From a virus, in the IMG/VR virus record IMGVR_UViG_3300014839_000043, positions 1-21,983 of that record: a DNA stretch of 21,983 nucleotides, one strand, 5' to 3'. Positions 1 to 8,108 of the stretch are shown here, one piece after another. Within the stretch, counting starts at the first letter, position 1; every line of letters starts with the position of its first letter. Position numbers and translations under genes: made by a program. A model generated the notes under the pieces. The model did not search any database and was not told the origin of the DNA. It saw only the letters and a program-made list of their open reading frames with translations.

Positions 1-66
1 ACTAGCAGTAGACCAAAAATTTATATTAAATTCTCCCTTTAGGGGATTGAAAATTAAATTACCCAT
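1..66 (-). CDS. Start of a probable tail-fibre or virion protein, cut by window edge
   Basis: An ATG at 66 on the minus strand opens a frame that stays open for 22 codons and runs off the left edge. The visible N-terminus contains the string NLIFNPLKGEFN, which resembles the 'NPxTGxFD' opening common in metagenomic phage fibre and virion proteins; this is recalled similarity only. It begins one base after the TAA of the 77-residue gene, so it continues the late operon. Function stays tentative because so little is visible. Confidence 0.5.
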   Translation of the reverse strand, partial: MGNLIFNPLKGEFNINFWSTAS

Positions 67-67
67 A

Positions 68-301
68 TTAAGTTCTTACTATTGTTGATAAAACCGTTTT
101 TGTAGAGTCAGTCCAATTTACTGTTAAAGTAGCAACTGTTATCCCGCCCGAACCGCCTGATTTATAGGTATAAATATCAGCCGTCGTTCCTGCGTAATTA
201 CATCCTATATAATCGAAAACTTCTGGCAATAAACCAGTAGTTTCCGCCGTTGTTGAAGTTGAACCGACTATTGAATTGGTAAGTCCTGGATTTAAGCCCA
301 T
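68..301 (-). CDS. Small Thr/Ser/Gly-rich virion-like protein (77 aa)
   Basis: A 77-residue product rich in Thr, Ser and Gly with alternating hydrophobic residues (TVATLTVNWTDSTKTVL) near the C-terminus, which suggests beta structure. There is no signal peptide or membrane segment. It lies in the late cluster with stop-T-ATG junctions on both sides, so it is probably translated from the same mRNA as the coiled-coil protein before it. I do not recognise a family. A small structural or fibre-associated protein is the best guess from composition and position. Confidence 0.6.
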   Translation of the reverse strand: MGLNPGLTNSIVGSTSTTAETTGLLPEVFDYIGCNYAGTTADIYTYKSGGSGGITVATLTVNWTDSTKTVLSTIVRT

Positions 302-302
302 A

Positions 303-782
303 TTATTGTATAATTTCTCTTAATTTAGCCAACTTAGTGTTTAAACTATCTTCCTTGTCATTAACCTCTTGTTGTTTCTTGTTCAATTGAGAAACATTAA
401 ACTCGTGAATGTCTTTAGCCACTTTTAAGCTATTCTGCGCTTCGTAGACAGTTTTAGCTTCTGTTTCTTTTTGTATTTTATGATTTTGAAGTTCGTTCTC
501 AGATTTGACAATATCTTCTTTTAAATTATCACTCTGAACAGCCAGAAATTTAATTTGGCTTTCTAAATCGTCTTTTTTCTTAATCAAAATAGGGGTTTGT
601 TCTTCTAATTCTTTTTTCTGTAAAATTAATTGTTCGTTGGTATAGTTCAGAGAGATTATTTCTTTATTAAGCCTTTGAATTTCCATTTCTTTGTCGGCTA
701 TCTGTTGGCGCATCGCAATAATCTTGTTTTGGAAAGCTGGACTGACTTGTAAAATGTCATCTTCGCTGGGTTGGTTAATCAT
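303..782 (-). CDS. Coiled-coil protein (159 aa) of the virion module
   Basis: A 159-residue protein that is nearly all charged heptad-like helix from about residue 15 to 155, rich in Lys, Glu, Gln and Asn with regularly spaced Leu and Ile. No enzymatic motif, signal or membrane segment is seen. It sits between two small beta-rich genes in the late cluster and is separated from the next gene by a single base. A second coiled-coil protein lies two genes upstream, so the two may be a related pair. Candidate roles are a tail or fibre shaft component, an internal scaffold or a tape-measure-like rod, though it is short for a tape measure. Function is not established. Confidence 0.65.
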   Translation of the reverse strand: MINQPSEDDILQVSPAFQNKIIAMRQQIADKEMEIQRLNKEIISLNYTNEQLILQKKELEEQTPILIKKKDDLESQIKFLAVQSDNLKEDIVKSENELQNHKIQKETEAKTVYEAQNSLKVAKDIHEFNVSQLNKKQQEVNDKEDSLNTKLAKLREIIQ

Positions 783-788
783 ATATTT

Positions 789-1106
789 TTAATTATTTCT
801 AATTTCTAAAACAGTAAATAAAGGGGAAGTCCCCGCTACTGAAATCGCTCCCTGAAAAACCGTTGTCCCAAACTGTGAGAAAGACGCTCCTAATCCGTCG
901 TTGTTTCCGGTTCCTCCTTTTAAAACAAAATGAAAAACCATTGTTGAAGCCGTCCCTCCCAAACAAACGAATAGAGGGTTAGTTCCGACATTTTGTATTT
1001 GCCAACCGAAACGACCATTTGGAGAAGCATCCACAAGAGCAACTCCCGCCGTATTGACTATTGAGGGGGTATTTATGGCCGACGATGAACTTATTGACTG
1101 AAGCAT
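789..1106 (-). CDS. Beta-rich virion protein (105 aa)
   Basis: A 105-residue protein with a conserved-looking core: 'ASPNGRFGWQIQNVGTNPLF', then a stretch containing LGGTAST and FHFVLKGGTGNNDG. I recall this pattern from small proteins in the structural modules of environmental phages, annotated as virion or decoration proteins. The sequence is Gly/Thr-rich with short hydrophobic strands. It lies between two coiled-coil genes, five bases from the upstream stop. A head decoration or fibre-base role is plausible but inferred. Confidence 0.65.
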   Translation of the reverse strand: MLQSISSSSAINTPSIVNTAGVALVDASPNGRFGWQIQNVGTNPLFVCLGGTASTMVFHFVLKGGTGNNDGLGASFSQFGTTVFQGAISVAGTSPLFTVLEIRNN

Positions 1107-1110
1107 AAAA

Positions 1111-1821
1111 TTATTGTTTATTTTTAAGTCTATTTATTGTTCTTTCTAAAGTGGCATATTTATCTTGAATCTGTCTTTCTCTGGCCACAAAACTCTTTTC
1201 TTTTTCAATTTGTTCTAATTCCTTGGCATTAACTACTTTTTCTTTCAGTAGTATCTCGGCTTCTCTGGTATTAAGTATTTTTTCCTTTAATTTGAAGTCA
1301 GTCACAGCCTTTTCGGCAAATTCATTGAAAGCCTTATTTTGGGTTTTAATTTGCTCTGTCTGGGTGTTGATGCCTAATTGTGCCACTTCCTGTTTTTTAT
1401 CTCTTAAATCGGCCATTTCAGCCCTGTCAGCGAGTTCTGTCAGCCTATTCTCAAGCAAATCTCTCCTTTCTTCCAATTCTCCCTCTAATTCAGCTATCTT
1501 GGTTTCTTTGGATTTAAGTATCTTTTCGGCAGTTTCAAGTTCTTTCCATTTCTCGGTTATAGGAACTAAGGAATCCCTTCGTCTTTCTTCTAAGGATAAT
1601 ACTTCTTGTTTTAAAGCATTAACTTGAATCAGATAATCTTTCTTTTCTTGCTCTTGAGTGATTATCTGCTTTTGAAGGGACGCCTCAGCTTCTAAATTAA
1701 GTCTTTGTAATTCTTCACGCTTGCGAGTTATCTCTTTATCAAAATCCAATGAACGCTTAAGGCTTATCGCCGCTTCGTTTTGCTTTTTGGTTATTGTTTC
1801 TGTCGGCGTAAACAGCTTCAT
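1111..1821 (-). CDS. Long coiled-coil protein (236 aa) of the virion module
   Basis: A 236-residue protein beginning MKLFTPTETITKKQ and then almost continuous charged coiled coil, rich in Glu, Lys, Leu and Arg. I chose the ATG at 1821 because the longer start at 1845 overlaps the previous gene by 17 bases, while the shorter one leaves a gap of 7 bases like the other junctions. No membrane, signal or catalytic motif is visible. Together with the 159-residue protein it makes two long helical proteins interleaved with beta-rich ones. It may form a fibre shaft, tail rod or internal head protein; none of these is shown by the sequence. Confidence 0.65.
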   Translation of the reverse strand: MKLFTPTETITKKQNEAAISLKRSLDFDKEITRKREELQRLNLEAEASLQKQIITQEQEKKDYLIQVNALKQEVLSLEERRRDSLVPITEKWKELETAEKILKSKETKIAELEGELEERRDLLENRLTELADRAEMADLRDKKQEVAQLGINTQTEQIKTQNKAFNEFAEKAVTDFKLKEKILNTREAEILLKEKVVNAKELEQIEKEKSFVARERQIQDKYATLERTINRLKNKQ

Positions 1822-1828
1822 TGTGTTT

Positions 1829-2371
1829 TTATTTAACTCCCGCAAATTCTTCCGCTCCGACTGAGGTAGTCTGAGTTTTCATTTTTTCTTTATATTCTTT
1901 CGTGCGTTTATCAATCAACTTCTCATCCACTGGAAGATTGACATCGGTTGATTTCATTTTAGCGATTTCCTCGGCTCTGATTTCCGCTCTGATTTTGTCC
2001 ATAAAAGGAGTAGACTCTCCGGCTTTAACTTCTTGGATAGTCTTGTCCTCGTAGGGCTTGCGAGCTTCGGCGTTATTAACGCCCATTTCCGCCTTTTCTA
2101 TTTCTTTTTTATCAGTTAGTTTAGCGGCCACTTTATACATTTCTCTATCAACGAAATGCTTGACGAAAAGATAAGCCTCAAACTGACTAAGCTCTCTGAT
2201 TTCCCCTGGCTTAATGGTGACGGAATAAGCCGGCGAACTCTCAATGAGTTTATCGCCGTTATAAATGTTCTCCGCCCCAAACTCCTGGGTGAAATCCTCG
2301 TCTGACCAATTGTTTACGATGTAGCGTTTATTTTTGTCATAGACGCCCTCGAAATCAAATTGTGATGACAT
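1829..2371 (-). CDS. Unknown head/virion-module protein (180 aa)
   Basis: A 180-residue, charged, mostly soluble protein. The N-terminal half (about 1-95) is mixed, with 'YIVNNWSDEDFTQEFG' and 'SVTIKPGEIRELSQFEAYLF', which suggests a small folded domain. The C-terminal half is Lys/Glu-rich helix. Phage head operons often carry a protein of this kind downstream of the capsid gene, with a compact N-terminal domain that reads 'I.PGE...L..FEA....HF'. I cannot name the family with certainty. It follows a strong intergenic hairpin (2393-2438), which may set its expression apart from the genes before it. Confidence 0.6.
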   Translation of the reverse strand: MSSQFDFEGVYDKNKRYIVNNWSDEDFTQEFGAENIYNGDKLIESSPAYSVTIKPGEIRELSQFEAYLFVKHFVDREMYKVAAKLTDKKEIEKAEMGVNNAEARKPYEDKTIQEVKAGESTPFMDKIRAEIRAEEIAKMKSTDVNLPVDEKLIDKRTKEYKEKMKTQTTSVGAEEFAGVK

Positions 2372-2392
2372 AGTTGTTTATTAGTTAATTAA

Positions 2393-2438
2393 TTAGACTT
2401 ATACTTCCCCCCAAACATTGAGGGGAAGAAAAGTCTAA
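2393..2438 (-). terminator. Long stem-loop between virion genes (terminator or RNA-processing hairpin)
   Basis: In the minus-strand RNA, TTAGACTT pairs with AAGTCTAA and, inside that, CTTCCCC pairs with GGGGAAG, giving about 15 bp around a short loop. It starts 12 bases after the stop of the 243-residue gene. There is no run of U after it, only an A/T-rich stretch, so it is a poor intrinsic terminator. It may instead stabilise the 3' end of the capsid-side mRNA or reduce downstream expression. Confidence 0.5.
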
Positions 2439-2449
2439 CTACGCTACTC

Positions 2450-3181
2450 CTAGACAAGAGTTAGCATAATAGCGCCATATTCGCCTGTAATAACAGTGCC
2501 AGCGCAAAAACCGACAATCGGAGTTCCAGCAATAGCCGGAGCTAGAGAGCCGATCGTTCCACCCTGTAATACACCAACGGCGGTGCCAGCGGTGCCAGTG
2601 CCAGTGAATAAACAAGAAGTTAATCCTCTGGTCTGAATCCAACCGTAATAACCGTTAGTGATAACACTCGGAGCGACGCCGACGATTTCGCCAGTCATCG
2701 TAGCCGGAGTGACGATAATGCCGTTGTAAGGATTCGCTTTAAGATTTATTTTCGAGGAAGTATCCAGGGCAACCCGAATCGGGTCTTCCAGGGTAACTAC
2801 CATACCGGCAGCGCCAGAAACAGCGGTATTGCCGGAAATCTTATAAGTCTGTCCGACGCCAGTACCGACATTAACAGTCATAATACCGCCAGCCAACGCA
2901 TTTAAGGCTAAGGTAATAGAACTTGTTAAGGTGACAGTAGTAGCGCCAATCGCAGCCGCACTGATGGATAAACCACCAGACGGATTTAAGTTGGTCGTAT
3001 CTTCAGCCGGACTCTGATAAACCTTACCAGCGACCGTAGAAGTAGCACCAACTAACGCATAACGAAAGCCACGGCCATCGTTAGTTTCAGCATAGACCCC
3101 CAAAGGTAACTGTTGAGTCGCGGAGTTTGTGAAAACATCCTGACCAACAATCTGAGGAAATGCTTTTAGATTTGTTGCCAT
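2450..3181 (-). CDS. Beta-rich virion protein, decoration- or fibre-like (243 aa)
   Basis: A 243-residue Gly/Ala/Thr/Val-rich protein with very few charged residues. The opening 'FPQIVGQDVFTNSATQQLPLG' leads into 'GRGFRYALVGATSTVAGKVY', a pattern I recall from virion proteins encoded close to capsid genes in environmental phages. The rest is a series of hydrophobic strands and turns, ending GEYGAIMLTLV. Position two genes downstream of the capsid gene supports a capsid decoration or head-fibre role. No enzyme motif is present. Confidence 0.7.
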   Translation of the reverse strand: MATNLKAFPQIVGQDVFTNSATQQLPLGVYAETNDGRGFRYALVGATSTVAGKVYQSPAEDTTNLNPSGGLSISAAAIGATTVTLTSSITLALNALAGGIMTVNVGTGVGQTYKISGNTAVSGAAGMVVTLEDPIRVALDTSSKINLKANPYNGIIVTPATMTGEIVGVAPSVITNGYYGWIQTRGLTSCLFTGTGTAGTAVGVLQGGTIGSLAPAIAGTPIVGFCAGTVITGEYGAIMLTLV

Positions 3182-3199
3182 ATTTGTTTAGTTAGTTAA

Positions 3200-3721
3200 T
3201 TAAGCGCAAGCGAATATTCCTGATTGCGCGACCATTCTCCATACCGTTCCATCACAGACCAGGGTTATAGTATCATTCACGACCGCCGTTCCTTGAGTAT
3301 TAGTCAAAGTTGTTCCGCTAAGGGTAGTGCCAGTAGCTGAAGTTTTACATTTGATTGTTCCTCCCGTAACAGTAAAGCCCGTAGTGACATTAGACACGGT
3401 AAACGTGTACCAAAGTCCATTAGCGGCCGTTGGCAAAGTCCAAGACGGACTTCCACCAGTAGAGGCGTTATTAAACGTCTGGCCAGATTGCGCCGCGGTT
3501 AAGACCACTGTCGCCCCTGTCGCCGCGCTGTCCGTGATTGTCCTAAGAACTGCCCCCGATGGAATGCCGGCAGTAAATACTGGGGCGGCGGTAAAAGTAG
3601 AGACGCCTGTAAAAGCAGTAGTTCCCGTAACTGCCAAAGTTCCCTCAAAGGAGACATTTTTTTGGGTATTTAACCCTTGATACTTGACGACTGGTACATA
3701 ATTTTCAATGTAAACAGACAT
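3200..3721 (-). CDS. Thr/Gly-rich fibre-like virion protein (173 aa)
   Basis: A 173-residue protein. Its N-terminus has 'FEGTLAVTGTTAFTGVSTFT' followed by two similar repeats, typical of phage fibre stalk segments ('LxVTGxTxFTGxxTF'). The C-terminal two-thirds is a beta-rich domain with the motif 'TWTLPTAANGLWYTF'-like (seen here as SWTLPTAANGLWYTFTV) and 'DTITLVCDGTVWRM', common in C-terminal fibre and head-fibre domains. It lies directly downstream of the major capsid gene after a 70-base gap, which favours a head fibre or decoration protein over a tail fibre. Confidence 0.7.
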   Translation of the reverse strand: MSVYIENYVPVVKYQGLNTQKNVSFEGTLAVTGTTAFTGVSTFTAAPVFTAGIPSGAVLRTITDSAATGATVVLTAAQSGQTFNNASTGGSPSWTLPTAANGLWYTFTVSNVTTGFTVTGGTIKCKTSATGTTLSGTTLTNTQGTAVVNDTITLVCDGTVWRMVAQSGIFACA

Positions 3722-3791
3722 ATTTTTTCTTTTAACCCTCTCTGAACTTAATCAGGTAAAAGGATAATATTAATTAATTAGATGTCAAAGT

Positions 3792-4814
3792 TTAGACAGT
3801 CGAAATTCCGGTCAATTTTCCGTGCCTTCTCGGATTATCGGTGATTAAATTACCACCAACTACAATCTGAGAATTGTAAGCTAATTGGTTAGTAGACTTA
3901 ATCCAACCAGTCCAGAAGAATCCTAAGTTAGAAGTCTTCTCGTATTGGTTGCCAGTAAATAACTTACCGCCAACTTCCACCGGTTTGCCACCCATTCCAT
4001 CAGCGACTAAAACTTTAAGACCATAGAAGTTAATAAAGTTAGAGTTTAAGAAGAACAAGGTGCCAGCCGTAGCTTTACGATCGGCCGCTATCGGTAAACC
4101 TGCAAACATCAAAGAGTCAAAGCCGGTATAACCTTTAAAGTTAGGGGCGACATTAACTTCTTTGAAGATTTTTTCCTGGGGTTGTAGAAGGGTTTCATAC
4201 AAAGCCCAAGTAGCGTAATCGGTGTAGCCTTTAGTCGGAGCGATAGTGTAATCAGCAATCGCATTGAATAAAGTCCGCATTTTATACAGAGATAAAGTTC
4301 CACCGGAAGCGGTATTGGTTGACTGTAAGGTCGTGTAAGTCGAACGGGATAAACCGCCGATAGACGAAGAGTCATCAACTAAATTACCTAAACCTAAGAA
4401 AACCTTATTGCTGGTACCTGTGCCGTCACCATAGAACTGAGTACCAATAGCATCGGCTAAGTCCTGAGCGCGGCTTCTCATTTCAACTTCAGTCAAATCA
4501 AGAATCTTCCGAACGGTATTATTAGCCGCTATATCGGTCACTGCTAAGGTGACATTGGCTGCCTGAAATCTCGGATTAAACTTTATCAAGATACGAGTAT
4601 CGGTGAAAGTCGTTCCCAAGACATCATAACCATTGAAAGGAGTAATCTGTGTCCCGGTTTGATATTTAATCGGGAAGTCAATCGTGGCTGCGCGAAAATC
4701 TTTTGTTTTAGCGAGCATCTCAGTTGTAAAGAGATTGCCGCGTAAAACAGTGTCTACCACCACCGGCGCGATGTCTTCTAGGGTGAGGGTATCGACAACA
4801 TTGTTGTATGCCAT
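3792..4814 (-). CDS. Major capsid protein (HK97-fold type)
   Basis: A 340-residue protein that I assign as the shell-forming major capsid protein. It opens MAYNNVVDTLTLEDIAPVVV, and in the middle has 'QFYGDGTGTSNKVFLGLGNL' followed by a flexible Ser/Gly/Thr segment. A C-terminal domain has 'VEVGGKLFTGNQYEKTSNLG' and a closing set of strands. These are typical of environmental HK97-fold capsid proteins, and 340 residues is a normal size. It lies directly after the scaffold-like gene, with a gap of 16 bases, in the classic portal, scaffold, capsid order. No separate prohead protease gene is visible, so scaffold removal may not need one, or the protease is elsewhere. Confidence 0.88.
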   Translation of the reverse strand: MAYNNVVDTLTLEDIAPVVVDTVLRGNLFTTEMLAKTKDFRAATIDFPIKYQTGTQITPFNGYDVLGTTFTDTRILIKFNPRFQAANVTLAVTDIAANNTVRKILDLTEVEMRSRAQDLADAIGTQFYGDGTGTSNKVFLGLGNLVDDSSSIGGLSRSTYTTLQSTNTASGGTLSLYKMRTLFNAIADYTIAPTKGYTDYATWALYETLLQPQEKIFKEVNVAPNFKGYTGFDSLMFAGLPIAADRKATAGTLFFLNSNFINFYGLKVLVADGMGGKPVEVGGKLFTGNQYEKTSNLGFFWTGWIKSTNQLAYNSQIVVGGNLITDNPRRHGKLTGISTV

Positions 4815-4830
4815 AACATTTTAGATTAGT

Positions 4831-5622
4831 TTATAATTTCTTTTCCCATTGCCCCCACGCCATAGGGTTGTAGGATTCCCAGTCAGATCTTGAACTATCG
4901 CCCTCTGAGCTGGCACCAGTTATAGAAACAACTTTACGGCGAGCTTGAGACTTTTCGCCTTTAGTGGCCGCTTGTCTTAAAGAATAAATCTCAAACGCCT
5001 TTTCAGCCGATAGTAAGGGGGCAATATAATTGCCGTTTCTATCTTGAGGAGTGAACTCATCTTGAATATCGAGAACAGCCGCTTCTTCAGCTTCCGTTAA
5101 ATCTCTTTCTAAACTATCTTGTAGTCTAGCGAGATTATCTTCGATATAATCAAGGTTTTCGTTTACTTCCTCGTTCTTGGCTGCTTGACGCTTATCAAGT
5201 TCTTCCAAAATCCTATTAGTTTCTTCGCTGTGTGATTTTTCGTTCATCTTCATCAGTAAGTCGTAAGCTACTTTACCTTCGGCAGTATCTCCTAAGATTT
5301 GCCGCCATTCATTTGGCATCTCCACTTCTTGGCCTGACTCAGATTTTTGATTCGATTGAGCTAACTGTTCTTCGAGCATTTGAAGTCGGATTTCGGCTTG
5401 TATGGCTCGCTCATTAACTTTTTCAAATCGGGAATAGGGAATTCGAGCTTTCTCGATTACAGCGTCTTCATCGGGAGACGCAGAAACCTTTTTCTCTATT
5501 GTATCTTTTGACTCTTCAGCCGCTTGGCTTGGAAGCATCGGGTCTTCTTCTGTGGCGTCATTAAAGACTGCGGGCGCATCCAAATCTATTGTCGAGCGGT
5601 CTAACTCTTTTTTGTTTTCCAT
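4831..5622 (-). CDS. Probable capsid scaffolding protein (263 aa)
   Basis: A 263-residue, acidic, highly helical protein with a disordered Glu/Asp-rich N-terminus. A conserved-looking segment 'IPYSRFEKVNERAIQAEIRL' at about residues 61-80 leads into a coiled coil, and the C-terminus is basic and Ser-rich, ending WESYNPMAWGQWEKKL. This layout and the RFEKVN..A segment match scaffold proteins of many tailed phages, whose basic C-terminal end typically binds the capsid protein. Its place immediately upstream of the capsid gene supports this. No Ser-His-Asp protease signature is visible, so a protease fusion is unlikely. Confidence 0.78.
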   Translation of the reverse strand: MENKKELDRSTIDLDAPAVFNDATEEDPMLPSQAAEESKDTIEKKVSASPDEDAVIEKARIPYSRFEKVNERAIQAEIRLQMLEEQLAQSNQKSESGQEVEMPNEWRQILGDTAEGKVAYDLLMKMNEKSHSEETNRILEELDKRQAAKNEEVNENLDYIEDNLARLQDSLERDLTEAEEAAVLDIQDEFTPQDRNGNYIAPLLSAEKAFEIYSLRQAATKGEKSQARRKVVSITGASSEGDSSRSDWESYNPMAWGQWEKKL

Positions 5623-5653
5623 ATTATTACGGGGATTTATTTGACTTGCGTCT

Positions 5654-5672
5654 GGTCGTAGCCCTAGCGACC
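5654..5672 (-). other. Short stem-loop upstream of the scaffold gene
   Basis: In the minus-strand RNA, GGTCG pairs with CGACC around a nine-base loop in the 77-base gap before the scaffold gene. There is no U-run. It could mark an RNA processing site or protect the scaffold-capsid mRNA, but the stem is only five base pairs and may be chance. Confidence 0.3.
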
Positions 5673-5699
5673 GTTAAACTATTTAAACTTTTAGTTTAT

Positions 5700-5936
5700 T
5701 TATTTTACTTCTTCAGGAGATACCTCTACTGGAACTTCCGAAGATACTTCTGAAGATACCGGTGATACCTCTTCGTCGTTTTTTTTTACTTCTTCCGTAA
5801 TCGGTTCAACAGGCTCAACAGGCTCAACGACAACTTCCGCTTCTTCTCCTTCTACCTTACCGAAACCTAAGCAGTCAGGGCAGATAATCTCCCCATTTAA
5901 CAAACCTAGACCATCATATTTAATACATTTTTTCAT
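5700..5936 (-). CDS. Small protein with Cys motif and acidic tail (78 aa)
   Basis: A 78-residue protein in two parts. Residues 1-30 carry a Cys at 4 and a CPDC pair with 'CLGFGKV'-like context, resembling half of a DnaJ-type zinc-binding repeat. Residues 31-78 are almost entirely Glu, Val, Pro and Ser in short repeats (EPVEPVEP, SSEVSSEVPVE), likely disordered and strongly acidic. With only three cysteines it may bind metal as a dimer or with another protein. It sits between the scaffold-like gene and a small basic gene in the head module. Function unknown. Confidence 0.6.
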   Translation of the reverse strand: MKKCIKYDGLGLLNGEIICPDCLGFGKVEGEEAEVVVEPVEPVEPITEEVKKNDEEVSPVSSEVSSEVPVEVSPEEVK

Positions 5937-5946
5937 AGTTTTATAG

Positions 5947-6171
5947 TTATTTCATTTTTTTAGCCATCTTCTCTTTTTTCTCCTCTATTTCAGGATACTT
6001 TTTATGAACCTTAGCCTGCACAGTTTTCTTTTGAGCTTCCGAGCCGAACTGAGAAACTCTTGCCAGCGCATTGCGGGCGTGACTTTCATTTTCGATTGGG
6101 TAGGCACGGCTCTTTTTCTCAGCGAAATCCTTTTTAGGGAGTTCTTTTCTTTCTTCATAAGATAATTTCAT
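5947..6171 (-). CDS. Small basic head-module protein (74 aa)
   Basis: A 74-residue basic protein with a conserved-looking core 'AYPIENESHARNALARVSQF' at about residues 23-43, followed by 'GSEAQKKTVQAKVHKKYPEI'. I recognise this core from a small domain of unknown function found in many phage head or capsid-protease-region proteins. The fold looks like a compact helical domain with His and Arg that could touch nucleic acid. It lies between the portal gene and the CPDC protein. Its role is not known; a minor head protein is the usual inference. Confidence 0.65.
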   Translation of the reverse strand: MKLSYEERKELPKKDFAEKKSRAYPIENESHARNALARVSQFGSEAQKKTVQAKVHKKYPEIEEKKEKMAKKMK

Positions 6172-6193
6172 ATAAGTAAGTTAGTTTATAAAG

Positions 6194-8098
6194 TTATTTC
6201 ACAGGGACTGACTGAAGCAACGCTTTACTCTGAATATCCGCCGCTGTTTGCGTGCCGGCGGCAGGAGCTGGGGCATTTTCAATCGGCTGGCCGGTGGGAG
6301 CGTTTACGGCCGGACCGCCTGTGCCAGGTTGCTCGGTTGGTAGACTCCCTGGTTGCTGTGGTAAAGCCGGAGCTTGAAATGAGGGTAAATACTGTTGCGG
6401 TTGGATTTGTCCTTTCTGAAGCATTTGCCACAGAATAAGGGACTGAGCGGCTGCATTAGGGTCAGGGAAGTCTAATTTCTTGTAAAGATTAAGCGGATCA
6501 ATAGAGTTAGCTGACCATAAGTCAATCGCTTCATTTCTCTGCGTAAGCGGGTCTTTAGGAATTAACGAACCTTCTTTAACAGTAATCGTCAGAGCCTTAG
6601 TAAAGCGAGTGTTTACCAACTGAACTAAATCCGAGCCTTCTTGCGCTCCTAAAATGTTTATATAGTGAGTTGAGTCATAGTGAACTATCATCATCTGAAC
6701 CCAGAAGTTATAAATAGTTTCAGCTACTTGTTCAATATACTCAGTGATACCACCACCAATACGAGAAGCGTCCATTTGAGAAACCATAATCTTTCCTCTA
6801 GCGGTATCCTCGGAAGCAATACCTGTCGGAGTTGAACCGGAAGTGCCAAAGATATTGTCTAAATCCATCTCCGATTTCTGTAAGCCTTTCCATACATCAG
6901 GCGCTAAAGGAGGAGCGGCGTCAAAGCTAACCGCTTCTCTGGGGTTGCCATTAACCATAATAGCAGCGCCTCTACGCTTAGCGGAAGCGGCCTCAGAAGC
7001 CTGTTCCTTAGTCATTACACGACCATCTACTACTATGCCGTTATTCTGTCCGTCAATGTTCTTATCTAACTGACGATGTCTTTTATTAATTTGGTCTTGC
7101 TGGCTAATATTTTGTAAAATTAAACCGGTATCATCGTGCGGTCTTTGGCTGGTGCTAAAAATAGAAAGAAAAACATAAGGAGCAGTCGGTCTAGGCAAGT
7201 GATTAATCCCCACAACATCCTCGGTTATCTTAGCGCCAGTTTCAGCGTCCACCCTTTCAGTCTGACCGTCGTAGTTCCAATGAGGGTTTTTGTATTTTCC
7301 TAAAACAATTGTATCTCCTAGTGTAAAGAAGACATCAGTCCCTCTCCACCACCATTTAATGTATTCAAGTTTTGTTCCTTTCTTACCGCTCGCCAAAACC
7401 ATTATTACATCTTTCTTTTTAGGGAACAGCTCGGCTAAGCGATCGGCGGAAGCCTTACATCTTTCGCCTAAATACTCTCCAATGAACAAACCTGATTCGT
7501 TAATATGTCCGTCTTTATCAAATATAAACTTACTAGGGTGAATAACCTCGGTTTTAATATCGTCAATTTCTACATCGTAATCTATCCCGACAGCTCCGAT
7601 TAGATTAAGCATCCAGTGTCTAGTCATCTTAGCTAGCTTGCGCTTCAGCTTCTGAATAGAGGCCTGATAAACTAAAGCGTCTTTGACATCTTTCATTAAA
7701 GCCTGTCCTTCGTTTGAGTTATCTCCTGACACTAAAGGCTCAGGATTAGCGCGAGTCGCAATGGGGAGAAAGGTTTCAATAGCCGTGAAGAGCTTATTAA
7801 CTATAATCCTCCGCCCTGCGGTCAGGTCATCAATATCAGTCTGTTGTTTCCCTATCCAGTAATCAAAACAAAGTTGCTGGTCTTTCTTAATCTCTCCCTC
7901 ATAGGGAGAGTAATCACGCTTCCAGCTGTTTGTTAAAGAAGTTATCTTTTCCTCGGATAAAGAAGACTCATAATCATCAACCGGCTTAATAGTCAGATTA
8001 TCACTGCTTTCTTTAGTCTTATTGATGTCGGCGAAAAGGCCGTGCACTTGCTGAACGGCACCGAACATCGCACTCCCTTGTATTGAATTCTCATTCAT
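6194..8098 (-). CDS. Portal protein
   Basis: A 634-residue protein, the size expected of a portal, the dodecameric ring at the head vertex through which DNA is packaged and the tail is attached. The N-terminal part has 'SYKRDYSPYEGEIKKDQ'-like helical sequence and the motif CFDYWIGKQQ. The middle holds conserved-looking strings such as IIVNKLFTAIETFLPI and 'NISQQDQINKRHRQLDKNID', followed by 'GIASEDTARGKIMVSQMDAS'. The C-terminal 100 residues are Pro/Gln/Ala-rich and probably disordered. It follows the large terminase by ten bases and precedes the scaffold and capsid genes, the standard packaging order. Confidence 0.9.
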   Translation of the reverse strand: MNENSIQGSAMFGAVQQVHGLFADINKTKESSDNLTIKPVDDYESSLSEEKITSLTNSWKRDYSPYEGEIKKDQQLCFDYWIGKQQTDIDDLTAGRRIIVNKLFTAIETFLPIATRANPEPLVSGDNSNEGQALMKDVKDALVYQASIQKLKRKLAKMTRHWMLNLIGAVGIDYDVEIDDIKTEVIHPSKFIFDKDGHINESGLFIGEYLGERCKASADRLAELFPKKKDVIMVLASGKKGTKLEYIKWWWRGTDVFFTLGDTIVLGKYKNPHWNYDGQTERVDAETGAKITEDVVGINHLPRPTAPYVFLSIFSTSQRPHDDTGLILQNISQQDQINKRHRQLDKNIDGQNNGIVVDGRVMTKEQASEAASAKRRGAAIMVNGNPREAVSFDAAPPLAPDVWKGLQKSEMDLDNIFGTSGSTPTGIASEDTARGKIMVSQMDASRIGGGITEYIEQVAETIYNFWVQMMIVHYDSTHYINILGAQEGSDLVQLVNTRFTKALTITVKEGSLIPKDPLTQRNEAIDLWSANSIDPLNLYKKLDFPDPNAAAQSLILWQMLQKGQIQPQQYLPSFQAPALPQQPGSLPTEQPGTGGPAVNAPTGQPIENAPAPAAGTQTAADIQSKALLQSVPVK

Positions 8099-8108
8099 CT
8101 ATTTATTA

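Noticed and set aside
1822-1845. Longer start for the 236-residue coiled-coil protein
   Set aside because: It overlaps the preceding gene by 17 bases, whereas the ATG at 1821 gives normal spacing.
3722-3791. A promoter for the fibre-like gene (TTGACA near 3788 on the minus strand)
   Set aside because: The only TATTAT-like box is 13 bases away and no box lies at 16-18 bases, so spacing is wrong for sigma70.
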